NCBI GenBank assembly: GCA_963920705.1 | Contig: OY987231.1 | Coordinates: 18,825,024 to 18,889,023, forward strand | Length of the DNA: 64,000 nucleotides | DNA from: Odiellus spinosus | Lineage: Eukaryota > Arthropoda > Arachnida > Opiliones > Phalangiidae | Direction of reading: 5' to 3' | Shown: piece by piece, positions 36,153 through 47,853 of the stretch | Numbering within the stretch: position 1 is the stretch's first letter | Layout of the letters: each line of letters starts with the position of its first letter | Notes under the pieces: generated by a model | Database searches by the model: none | The model's input: only the letters and a program-made list of their open reading frames with translations | Told to the model about the DNA's origin: nothing | Translations under genes and position numbers: made by a program

Positions 36153-38358
36153 GTTTAATCAATAGTCTATCACTATAAGTAAAAACACCCCGTAGCTTAA
36201 TACTATCAGCAAAGGGCCAAGGTAGACGTACTTGGGTAGTTGCGGGCAGAGAATTTAGGGAAGCGCGGCCCGCCTAAATTCCTTGTCTAGCATCAACGCT
36301 ATAGTTACGATCATGCGTAACTAAAAACGCAAATCACTAGGTTCTTTAGGAATGGCAGCCTGAGTACTTCGAATCTCATACTCTTCTGCTATAAGCCATA
36401 GACAAAAATCATAGAAAAAGGAATTTTACGACGTAGGTACATTTTCATCTTACGGACTATTAACGAATGTAACAAGAGATATAACAAGCCGCGTTGATAC
36501 TAGGCCTTGAAATCGATTTAAACCGTTTCGCTAGGGTCGTGTGAACGGGAAACCGTCTTTTCTCAAATCGATTTGAATCGATTTCTCGAAGCTGCTTCGG
36601 GAATCAGTTTCATACCGAATCGGTTTCAACAACCGATAGATAAGCTACAATAAATCGATTTATTTATGTGTGAACACGTGACGCTTAAAACGATTCCTGG
36701 TGATTTGAATATCGGTTTGATTTAACCTTTTCAAATAGATTAAGAAATGCTAGTGTGACCGTAGCTTTTAACTTTCGTAGCAGCAAACAGTGCATGTTGG
36801 AAAATGTAACCCAATCTATTCTTGGTGAAAGTTCTACACACATAAATATAATGTAAACCAAAATTAATTCAAATACCTAACTTTGATTTCACGGAGTTTA
36901 AAGGTGACACGATATACGAGAGAACCGAATTAACCGGCTTGTTGGAAAATTCTTGTATTACGCAAGATTTTGGGGATTTTGATTTTTCTTTTTCTTTACT
37001 AAACATTTCGATTCTCAAGATTTTGTTTGATGGATCTAAGAGCTAAACTGAATAGAAAACCTCGTAGTTTAAGCGAAGCGCGACCCACAATCGTTTTAAG
37101 GGTCAAGTAGACGGGACCCAATTTTTCTAAACACCCTTATAAACCTTTTTCTATCGGCCCTTTTTCTCCGTTTCTGGTAGTTGCCATTGAATATGGATTT
37201 TATACATTCAAGAGTCAAGACTAAAATTTCCCCCCCAAAATCTATTCTTTTACCCATCCCTAATTTTGGCGGTGAAAAAAGGCGCGAAATTTTTGTTGTC
37301 TCGAACTTAAGATTGCGTGTTAAATTACGAAAATATGAACTCTTTCATTTAAAGTGGTGATGTCCCAATTTTGTTTTCTAAGGTTTATAGATTTTTTTTT
37401 GCTAAAACTAGCTAAAAAATCATCACCCCTGTCTGGCTCGAGTGATTTGGACTCTTCCTCGATATTTTGAGTCGTGAGGTTGAAATTTAGGCGGGCCGCG
37501 TTTGACTATATTGTCGTCACCCCCAATTCCGGAATTTCTCCAAAGAGTGGCGCTTCTGATTTCACTTTTAACACCGACTGCGGCCGCAAGAGTGTCTCGA
37601 ATCAGAATTTTCCGATCTGGAGCTTAGCTGATAATATTAAGCTACGGGGCATTGTTTACTTTTATTGAATAGACTTTTAGTTTAACCAGCAACAAGAATA
37701 GGGATTTTAAAATAATTAAAATAGCGCTTGATTGGCTTAAAATTGTTTCTAAAGAGCGCAATTCAGAACGGATTAGATCCAAACCTGAACCGTTTGCGCT
37801 TATAAGAGTCTTGCAAGCACTTGGAAGAATAGCATTTACCCCCTAGCTTTAGTGAAAACTATGCTCTATGAATCGTTTTTTAACGATCTTTCTGAAAAAA
37901 GTACTGAAATTAGATTTGAAACTCATGAAAAAACGGAGACAGCATTACTTTAAATCGTAGAAAAGTAGAAATATAAAGATTTTTCGCTTTCACTTATTTC
38001 TCTCAGAGATATTTTTCACCCTTCTGCACGTTTTTCCTTAATAGTACGTGATACAATTATAAACATTTCGAAAAAGAGGGTAATTTGACTGCAGGTCACT
38101 GTGTTTTTATATAGATTTTTTTCTATTTCATTTTCAATATGGAAATCGACCGCGGTCGGTGTTCGGTCAAGGAGATTTGGATTATATGGGTGATGTAGGG
38201 AAAATAATGACCTAGGTCTATCCTCCCACCCATCTCGGTTAAGTTTCGTTGTTTTGTATGATGAGCTCGATTAGTTATTTATTGTATTTGGCTACGAAGA
38301 GACGTACGCAATAGAATAATTCGGATATTACATACGTAAGGTCACGCCGCCATGATGG
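36153..38358. other. Intergenic with a 22-bp inverted pair
   Basis: AAGCGCGGCCCGCCTAAATT at 36261 recurs inverted at 37482-37503, enclosing about 1.2 kb. A 39-bp segment at about 37430-37470 also recurs inverted at 30500-30540. Several ATCGATTT motifs occur at 36500-36660, and a relic TTAA end lies near 37890-37953. No coding exon was identified. Confidence 0.45.
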
Positions 38359-38822
38359 CAGGGTGACCACTTTTCCTATATTTCCTATTTTTTCCTATAT
38401 TTTCACCTCCTTCCTATTTTCTCCTATAATTTAATGGCAATCCCTATAATCTCCTATATTGCTACACAAAATCTCTAGTTAAGGGTAAAGTTCTGAACCA
38501 TACTGTCAGCTGTGGCTGTATAAGATTATTTTAGCTTAACTGTACATTTTCCAGTTAAAATAGTCTGTAAAATTCCATACTATTTAAGCAATTGGGTCAT
38601 ATTAATACCACGTTTAAACCGATGGCGAGAGTTGTGACGCAATAATAAACATGGTTCCTACTTTTAATTAATTATTTTCTTATTTTATCATAAATTTTAC
38701 ACTTATTTCTTCCTATTTCATCCTATATTTTACATAAAATACTTCCTATATTTTCCTATATTTCGCAAAGAAATTTCCTATATTTCCTATATAGGATTTT
38801 CAAATTTTCAGTGGTCACCCTG
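38359..38822. mobile_element. 464-bp CAGGGTGACCACT element, copy 1
   Basis: Inverted ends CAGGGTGACCACT and AGTGGTCACCCTG. The interior is filled with TTCCTATATTT-like motifs. A related 432-bp copy is at 60272-60703. The right end abuts the satellite. Confidence 0.82.
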
Positions 38823-41800
38823 CCCTTGTCTTACCACTTTTCCCTTGTCTTACCACTTTTCCCTTGTCTTACCACTTTTCCCTTGTCTTACCACTTTTTC
38901 CCCTGTCTTACCACTTTTTCCCCTGTCTTACCACTTTTTCCCCTGTCTTACCACTTTTTCCCCTGTCTTACCACTTTTTCCCCTGTCTTACCACTTTTTC
39001 CCCTGTCTTACCACTTTTTCCCCTGTCTTACCACTTTTTCCCCTGTCTTACCACTTTTTCCCCTGTCTTACCACTTTTTCCCCTGTCTTACCACTTTTTC
39101 CCCTGTCTTACCACTTTTTCCCCTGTCTTACCACTTTTTCCCGTCTTACCACTTTTTCCCCTGTCTTACCACTTTTTCCCCTGTCTTACCACTTTTTCCC
39201 CTGTCTTACCACTTTTTCCCCTGTCTTACCACTTTTTCCCCTGTCTTACCACTTTTTCCCCTGTCTTACCACTTTTTCCCCTGTCTTACCACTTTTTCCC
39301 CTGTCTTACCACTTTTTCCCCTGTCTTACCACTTTTTCCCCTGTCTTACCACTTTTTCCCCTGTCTTACCACTTTTTCCCCTGTCTTACCACTTTTTCCC
39401 CTGTCTTACCACTTTTTCCTTTGTCTTACCACTTTTCCCCCTGTCTTTCCACTTTTTCCCCTGTCTTACCACTTTTTCCCCTGTCTTACCACTTTTTCCC
39501 CTGTCTTACCACTTTTTCCCCTGTCTTACCACTTTTTCCCCTGTCTTACCACTTTTTCCCCTTTCTTACCACTTTTTCCCCTGTCTTACCACTTTTTCCC
39601 CTGTCTTACCACTTTTTCCCCTGTCTTACCACTTTTTCCCCTGTCTTACCACTTTTTCCCCTGTCTTACCACTTTTTCCCCTGTCTTACCACTTTTTCCC
39701 CTGTCTTACCACTTTTTCCCTTGTCTTACCACCTTTTCCCCTGTCTTACCACCTTTTCCCCTGTCTTACCACCTTTTCCCCTGTCTTACCACTTTTTCCC
39801 CTGTCTTACCACTTTTTCCCTTGTCTTACCACTTTTTCCCCTGTCTTACCACTTTTTCCCCTGTCTTACCACTTTTTCCCCTGTCTTACCACTTTTTCCC
39901 CTGTCTTACCACTTTTTCCCCTGTCTTACCACTTTTCCCCCTGTCTTACCACTTTTCCCCCTGTCTTACCACTTTTTCCCCTGTCTTACCACTTTTTCCC
40001 CTGTCTTACCACTTTTTCCCCTGTCTTACCACTTTTCCCCCTGTCTTACCACTTTTTCCCCTGTCTTACCACTTTTTCCCCTGTCTTACCACTTTTTCCC
40101 CTGTCTTACCACTTTTTCCCCTGTCTTACCACTTTTTCCCCTGTCTTACCACTTTTTCCCCTGTCTTACCACTTTTTCCCCTGTCTTACCACTTTTTCCC
40201 CTGTCTTACCACTTTTTCCCCTGTCTTACCACTTTTTCCCCTGTCTTACCACTTTTTCCCCTGTCTTACCACTTTTTCCCTTGTCTTACCACTTTTTCCC
40301 CTGTCTTACCACTTTTTCCCCTGTCTTACCACTTTTTCCCTTGTCTTACCACTTTTTCCCTTGTCTTACCACTTTTTCCCTTGTCTTACCACTTTTTCCC
40401 CTGTCTTACCACTTTTTCCCCTGTCTTACCACTTTTTCCCTTGTCTTACCACTTTTTCCCCTGTCTTACCACTTTTTCCCCTGTCTTACCACTTTTTCCC
40501 CTGTCTTACCACTTTTTCCCCTGTCTTACCACTTTTTCCCCTGTCTTACCACTTTTTCCCCTGTCTTACCACTTTTTCCCCTGTCTTACCACTTTTTCCC
40601 CTGTCTTACCACTTTTTCCCCTGTCTTACCACTTTTTCCCCTGTCTTACCACTTTTTCCCCTGTCTTACCACTTTTTCCCCTGTCTTACCACTTTTTCCC
40701 CTGTCTTACCACTTTTTCCCCTGTCTTACCACTTTTTCCCCTGTCTTACCACTTTTTCCCCTGTCTTACCACTTTTTCCCCTGTCTTACCACTTTTTCCC
40801 CTGTCTTACCACTTTTTCCCCTGTCTTACCACTTTTTCCCCTGTCTTACCACTTTTTCCCCTGTCTTACCACTTTTTCCCCTGTCTTACCACTTTTTCCC
40901 CTGTCTTACCACTTTTTCCCCTGTCTTACCACTTTTTCCCCTGTCTTACCACTTTTTCCCCTGTCTTACCACTTTTTCCCCTGTCTTACCACTTTTTCCC
41001 CTGTCTTACCACTTTTTCCCCTGTCTTACCACTTTTTCCCCTGTCTTACCACTTTTTCCCCTGTCTTACCACTTTTTCCCCTGTCTTACCACTTTTTCCC
41101 CTGTCTTACCACTTTTTCCCCTGTCTTACCACTTTTTCCCCTGTCTTACCACTTTTTCCCCTGTCTTACCACTTTTTCCTTTGTCTTACCACTTTTCCCC
41201 CTGTCTTTCCACTTTTTCCCCTGTCTTACCACTTTTTCCCCTGTCTTACCACTTTTTCCCTTGTCTTACCACTTTTTCCCCTGTCTTACCACTTTTTCCC
41301 CTGTCTTACCACTTTTTCCCCTGTCTTACCACTTTTTCCCCTGTCTTACCACTTTTTCCCCTGTCTTACCACTTTTTCCCCTGTCTTACCACTTTTTCCC
41401 CTGTCTTACCACTTTTTCCCCTGTCTTACCACTTTTTCCCCTGTCTTACCACTTTTTCCCCTGTCTTACCACTTTTTCCCCTGTCTTACCACTTTTTCCC
41501 CTGTCTTACCACTTTTTCCCCTGTCTTACCACTTTTTCCCCTGTCTTACCACTTTTTCCCCTGTCTTACCACTTTTTCCCCTGTCTTACCACTTTTTCCC
41601 CTGTCTTACCACTTTTTCCCCTCTCTTACCACTTTTTCCCCTCTCTTACCACTTTTTCCCCTCTCTTACCACTTTTTCCCCTCTCTTACCACTTTTTCCC
41701 CTGTCTTACCACTTTTTCCCCTGTCTTACCACTTTTTCCCCTGTCTTACCACTTTTTCCCCTGTCTTACCACTTTTTCCCCTGTCTTACCACTTTTTCCC

Positions 41801-42173
41801 CTGTCTTACCACTTTTTCCCCTGTCTTACCACTTTTTCCCCTGTCTTACCACTTTTTCCCTTGTCTTACCACTTTTTCCCCTGTCTTACCACTTTTTCCC
41901 TCGTCTTACCACTTTTTCCCTCGTCTTACCACTTTTTCCCTCGTCTTACCACTTTTTCCCTTGTCTTACCACTTTTTCCCCTGTCTTACCACTTTTTCCC
42001 CTGTCTTACCACTTTTCCCTTGTCTTACCACTTTTCCCTTGTCTTACCACTTTTCCCTTGTCTTACCACTTTTCCCTTGTCTTACCACTTTTCCCTTGTC
42101 TTACCACTTTTCCCTTGTCTTACCACTTTTCCCTTGTCTTACCACTTTTCCCTTGTCTTACCACTTTTCCCTT
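38823..42173. repeat. 20-bp satellite array, about 3.35 kb
   Basis: About 165 near-identical units TGTCTTACCACTTTTTCCCC (20-bp period). The edge units lack one T and run at 19 bp (38823-38890 and about 42002-42173). Since 20 is not a multiple of 3, all three plus frames remain open and give a false 1,100-residue ORF each. The same variant pair occurs at 39419-39450 and 41179-41210, exactly 1760 bp apart. Confidence 0.97.
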
Positions 42174-43287
42174 CAATGGGTAAAAATAGACAAAATATGT
42201 CTACAGTTGATCCACAAAACTACAAGTTGACCTTTCCAAACCAGTTTTAAATTCTCTAGAATGAACTTTGTTTTAAGTGGGTGACTAACTAATGTATAGT
42301 TTTCAAAACTAGGCAAGTTCTAGGAGTAGTAAAAATGGGTTTAACGTTTTTGGTAGTCCCGTATATCCCAAATTTTCGGTTTTAAAATTAATACTTTAAT
42401 TGGATTGGACTAAAATCCAATTCAATCGAATATATGTACCTGTACCAAGAAATCGGCATTAGCGTAATAATATGCCTATAATATATGGAGTACTTTATCA
42501 TTCATACGTCAGAGGTTTCTCTCTCTCACCTCGGTGAGATCCCCATTAGTTACAACATTCGCCCTTAAAAACGCTGTAAGGGGAGTTCCATGACGCCAGG
42601 CTTTCTTTCCCCCTTGGCTCTTTGCTGTCTTCCTATTGTCTCGAAATCTCCAGAATTTTTGGTCAAAACCTCTAACATTTTCGGTAAATGTGAATATACC
42701 TCTAGTAAACTTTGTTTATAGAATAATACCATAGATAATATATTGCGTGTCTACTAAAGATATTGATTTTCCCATCAGAAGGAGTTGCACGCAACATTTT
42801 ACATTTTGCGTTCATTCGTTTTATTTATTTTTGGTGACACAATTGGTCGTAAAAGTGAATCGCCATTTTTTAAATTTCTTGACCTAAAATGATACAATTA
42901 TTTTCATTTTCTTATTTCATCACCTACTCTTCATCCTTTGGATTTAATCTTTACGTTAATCTTTAAATGTTAAAGAAAGTAACTTCTATAAATACCATAC
43001 CTTTTTCTCTGTAGAAAAAACGTAATTTCTACTATAAAGAAAGCTTATCTTTCAACACGTCGTAAACCTAATGACAATTCATTCAAGCACGAGGGATTAT
43101 TTATAATTTATTAAATTGCGTGAAGTGCCTTCAAAAGAAATAAATACTTTGAATAAAATTCAACGAGTGTAAAATATTTTTAATCAAAATAATAACATAC
43201 GAGAAATTAATCGTTAGAAATATGAAAAGATTTAATTTTTAACGATTGACCCGTCACTCATTAAAGTGACAGGTCAATCGTCACGTA
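42174..43287. other. Intergenic after satellite
   Basis: AT-rich, no gene seen. A GC-richer patch at 42515-42640 has no recognisable protein. Confidence 0.5.
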
Positions 43288-43291
43288 TTAA

Positions 43292-43678
43292 AGTGAGGCT
43301 GTCACAAATTTTTTCTTAAGAAACGTCAAAATCAAAATGACAAAAATATATAGGCCTTTTTTTCCAATTTTAGTTAATTTTTTAAAAGTAATTTTCATAC
43401 GAAAGGTAGGAATTTCTGGACGAAAGCGACCTATCATATGCCAGAACGCGTGAGAATCAACTGATAGGCTCTACAATAAACACGTGACCAGAGTGATGAC
43501 GTAGAATTGCGGGAAAATTTTAATTTAAAATTTTCAAAAATGGCGATTGTAAAATATGTATTTTTACTGTTTCGATAATTTTTTCTATGACATTTGTGTA
43601 TATATTTTGAATCGTTTTTTATCGATCTTTCCGAAAATGCTACTTAATTTTAATTTGGAGTTCCGTGACAACCTCACT
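43292..43678. mobile_element. 387-bp AGTGAGG/TTAA element, fullest copy
   Basis: TTAA at 43288-43291 and 43679-43682. Ends AGTGAGGCTGTCAC and GTGACAACCTCACT are inverted. It serves as the reference for the other fragments of this family in the window. Confidence 0.85.
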
Positions 43679-43682
43679 TTAA

Positions 43683-44154
43683 TCTTTTTATTAATTAGGA
43701 ACTTTCATCCCCTGTTATTATTTTTCTATGTGTATAGTTAATCGGGTGAGTTGCCCTCAAACACTTGTTCGGTGTTTACGCATAATTTATTAACTATGTA
43801 AACACTATTAAAATGAATAAGTTTTAATTTTAAATTTAAGTCCATAATTGTAAATTTAGGTTAATTTAATGTATTTTCGGTGGTACCACATCGTGATATA
43901 TTATTGTATTGTTTAAATGCCAGTATTAGTAAAAGAAATCTGCGTTTATTTTTAAACTATACTTTTGTTTAAAATGATTGGTTGTATACGTAATATCAGA
44001 AGGAGATAATAGAGGAAAGAGACACTGGATGTCTATGATGCAATGCTTCAGTTGTGTAATACAAGAATGACCAATTTAGTGGACTAACGGCTTTTCTACA
44101 TCTTTGATGGGATTTAGCTAGTTTTTTTTAAGGCAGAATGATTTTTTAATCTAT
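43683..44154. other. Intergenic, AT-rich
   Basis: Nothing recognisable beyond AT-rich sequence. Confidence 0.5.
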
Positions 44155-44432
44155 TCATTAATTAAAACTTACCCGAAAAATAGGCTTAGCTGGGTTCATG
44201 GATATACAGAATTTCTTCGCATTGATGGGTCAGCGACCAGTTTGAATGTTATTGGAAGTCTCATGGAGATCTCGCCATAAATATGGGCCTTTGCTTATTG
44301 GTCGCTGATCCATCAATGCAAAGAAATCCAGGATCTCCATGAATTTAGTTAAGCCTATTTTAGTTAATATTTGTTTGTAATTTTTTTTACTTGTGGATTA
44401 GAAATCACTTGTTGTTAGGTTGCATTGTCCCT
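44155..44432. mobile_element. AGGGAGAATGCAACC family, left-truncated copy b
   Basis: Right end GTTGCATTGTCCCT followed by TTAA. Both inner arms (TAGGCTTAGCTGGGTTCATG left, inverted right) are present. The outer left end is missing. The centre belongs to a sub-type shared with copies c and d. Confidence 0.75.
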
Positions 44433-45037
44433 TTAATAAAGATGAATCTTTTAAACATTTAGAACCTAGGCCTAATTATAAAAATTGATTTTGTAAAATT
44501 TTCATCGTATTTGATAATTTCTATATAGGCGCAAAGCTCCTAGAGAAACACCCGTATTACGAATTTAGGATTAGTGTCTGCCTTCTCCAGATATCTTCTG
44601 TTAACGTTTATAATAAATTATATCATACATTTGCCAAATATAAAATATAAAATTGAACCTAATTATCAACCGACTAAAAATTAAATATAAATCGAGTTTT
44701 ATCTAGATCAGGATATTAAACATATATCACATTAAATAGGAAGCCAGATTTGTTACGGATTCTTTGTGTAACGAATAATAATAATAGAAAAAGGCATTAT
44801 AAAATACAGTCGAAATTGTTAAGGCTCCAGATATAATGAATTGTATTTTACAAACAGCCCGTATCGCCTCCACAACGATGCCTACCCGCTGCTATAAACT
44901 ATTCAAAAGCTTAGAGGCAATAAAGTGAAAGGCAGAGAGAAAGTAAAACGGAAAAGGCCTTTATTACTATTGCTTCTAAGATATAGTTAACGGATTATAA
45001 GTGTTTAGAGAATACGAACCAATACGTACAAAAGTTG

Positions 45038-45353
45038 ATAAATTTAAAACTCAGCCGGAAAATAGGCTTAGCTGGATTCATGGAAATTTTGAATTTCTTC
45101 GCATTGAAGGATCATTGTCCAATGAGCAAAGGCCCGTTGTTATATCGAGATCTCCATGAGACTTCCAATAACTTACAATTGGTCGCTGACCCATCAATGC
45201 GAAGAAATTCAGGATCTCCATGAATCTAGTTAAGCCTATTTTAAATTTATTTCTAGTTTAATATTTATTTGTAATTTGTTTTACTGGTGGATTAGGCCTA
45301 TTTAAACGATAAGGAATCGATAAAGATCACTTGTTGTTAAGTTGCATTCTCCC
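45038..45353. mobile_element. AGGGAGAATGCAACC family, left-truncated copy c
   Basis: Right end GTTGCATTCTCCC then TTAA. Inner inverted arms are as in copy b, and the left terminal part is absent. The centre has CAATGAGCAAAGGCCCGTTG. Confidence 0.75.
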
Positions 45354-45944
45354 TTAAAGGCTTATCTGCGCTCGAAAAAAAAAAAAACCCGTGTAGTAAG
45401 AAAGACATCATAGTACATTGAATTCGGTCAAATCCCCGTTGCACAACTAAAGTATTAAGGTATTATGGAAATATGTCTGGGATTATAAAGAGCCATACAA
45501 ATGACGTCACGTACAAAGACGTAATTTCGAATATTTCCTTTGTCATCTTTCATTTCAAAAAAGAAGAAAAAAAAATGCTTCTATTAATTGGGGTTTTTAG
45601 AATGTGTCAGAACTTGCAGCTCTGCTTGTATTTGGTTGAAATAGTCTTACGTCTTGTCCTTGATTCCCCAAGTTTTAATAGTACACGTGGCCCCTAGATC
45701 ATTATTGAACCGTTACCCGCGCGATAAATATTAATCTGATGTCTCTATTAATTTCATATCTGGGATTGCGACAAAGAAAACTCCGGTACTTTTTACCTTA
45801 CGTAATTTGACACCCAATATTTTCTTAAAAATAATTGTTATTAATTGATGTTTGATTTTCATCCTAATGAATGGAGGATACCACCTGTTAAGAATGTATT
45901 TTTGAAATAAGCAATAAATTATCAAATAATAAACTAAATAAAAT
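45354..45944. other. Intergenic, AT-rich
   Basis: No gene recognised. A 74-codon ORF at 45473-45697 has no recognisable features. Confidence 0.45.
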
Positions 45945-46281
45945 CAGAAGCCGATGAACCCTCATTTGAAGTCTATTACTCCCGGGTCTTGTCTACCCCT
46001 CTCTGTATGGGTTAGTTTCAGAAAGCGCGATTCGTACGCCTCCTAACGGTAGATATTTTCGGAGCGAGAGTCCGTCCAGCGAATATCTCTAGCAACCTTG
46101 GGAATTCGTCAACCAAAAGTCGTCGTTTGTGGAGAGAGAGAATTTCCAATTTTCCGTAGACAGGGGGTATGAAGTAGGACCCCTCCGATCTCGTAAAATT
46201 GGGAATTTTACCCATACAGAGAGGAGCGCTATATCGAACATTAAAGTAGTAGACTTCAAAGGAGGGTTTCATCGGCTTCTG
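45945..46281 (-). mobile_element. 337-bp MITE (CAGAAGCCGATGAA ends), copy 1
   Basis: Ends CAGAAGCCGATGAA and its complement, followed by subterminal inverted CTCTCTGTATGGGT motifs. Orientation is opposite to copies 2 and 3. The target duplication is not visible, so flanks may have changed. Confidence 0.85.
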
Positions 46282-47516
46282 GTAGTACCAAAAACGAAAT
46301 CAATCTTATATGAAAGCTTTGATAACATTTTGTAAATTAAAACTCCTTCTTGCTAGAATACCTCACAATTAACAACTGAACTTGATGGCATTAGGACTTG
46401 GAAATATATTACTATGGGCAACTTTGCCATTGTAAACGCTTAGTTTATGACGTAAAACGGCGAAACCCAAGCCTTTGTAATAATTAATAAAACAGCGGGG
46501 CTGAAAACAAACTTTCGAGAGAAAAGGAGTTGTTTTTAGGTTTACAACACTTTAATTTTGAATATCAAGGAAGTATTCAAAAGTGAATCTGTGAATGTTG
46601 TAACTTGCAAAGTTTTTAAAAGAATTATTCCTACCTCGAGGAAAAAGAGAAATGCATAAAATATAGGGCGACCAATTACAGATGCGTAAAAAGCCGCGAA
46701 TGAGTTGGTGTAAACAAAGAGGAACAGGATATTCTCCTTAATTGAGCGCCACCCCAACAACCGAGCGCTAACAACTCTTGAAACACACTCGAAAGAGAAT
46801 TAATTTACTTAATTAACAGATCTTTAAAATCGAGGTTTATTACCCCCTTTGATGATGATTATACCTTCCTTAATTCGTTTTCACCAGAATTAAGAGATTG
46901 AAAGATATTTGGGGTTTGACAGAAAAAAAAATTATTGAATTATTTATGTCCCTTTCGTCATAATGGGAGTAATAACGAGTACGTTCACTCAGTCGCGCTC
47001 AAATAATTAACCAATAAATATTATGGGTTAAACGAAACATCCTAAATAGAAAAAAAGATCTCAGAGCGATTAACAAATATTCCTGAATACCTAATTTTAC
47101 CGAAACCTAGTTATTTTATTTGAGATTTTTGAGGTAATATTGCGTTACGAAAAAAGACGATTTTTTTTTTGTTTTCAAATATTTTAACCTGAATTAAAGG
47201 GCGGGTGAAAAGCAAAATGAAGTGATTTTCTTAATTTATTGTTTCTACTTCTAAAGTAAGACGTGTTTGCTTAGTAAAAACCTCCGGGAAATGTTTCAGA
47301 ATTTTATAAAAATCAGAAATCTTATTTTCGCATTCAATTTAAAGGAGAACCTCCAACTAACCTTTGGCTTAGAAAAATCCCCTCGACACGTGTTACGACA
47401 CACTCTTAAAATCACGCTAAACGAAAATGCTACTGAATTTCCATTTGAAGCTAAAAAAAAACAAAAAAAAAACATGACAGTGTCACTTTAAGAAACACCT
47501 TAATTTTTGTTGAGAG
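46282..47516. other. Intergenic, AT-rich
   Basis: No gene. A relic end of the AGTGAGG family (GACAGTGTCACT then TTAA) lies at 47475-47492. Confidence 0.5.
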
Positions 47517-47853
47517 CAGAAGCCGATGAAACCCTCCTTTGAAGTCTACTACTCTAATGTTCCATATAGCGCTCCTCTCTGTATGGGTAAAATTCCCAAT
47601 TTTACGAGATCGGAGGGGTCCTACTTCATACCCCCTGTCTACGGAAAATTGGAAATTCTCTCTCTCCATAAACGACGACGTTTTTTTGACGAACTCCGAG
47701 GCTGCTAGAGATATTCGCTCGACGAACTCCCGCTCCGAAAATATCTACCGTTAGGAGGCGTACGAATCGCGCTTTTTGAAACTAACCCATACAGAGAGGG
47801 GTAAACAAGACCCGGGAGTAATAGACTTCAAAGGAGGGTTTCATCGGCTTCTC
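47517..47853 (+). mobile_element. 337-bp MITE (CAGAAGCCGATGAA ends), copy 2
   Basis: Inverted ends of about 37 bp. The direct repeat TTGAGAG lies immediately outside both ends. The length is identical to copies 1 and 3. Confidence 0.9.

Noticed and set aside
38823-42173. CRISPR array
   Set aside because: The repeats are contiguous 19-20 bp units with no unique spacers, in a eukaryotic genome.
38811-42250. Three giant ORFs with repeats like PLSYHFFPCLTTF
   Set aside because: They are the same 20-bp satellite read in three frames, with no start context, codon bias or domain.
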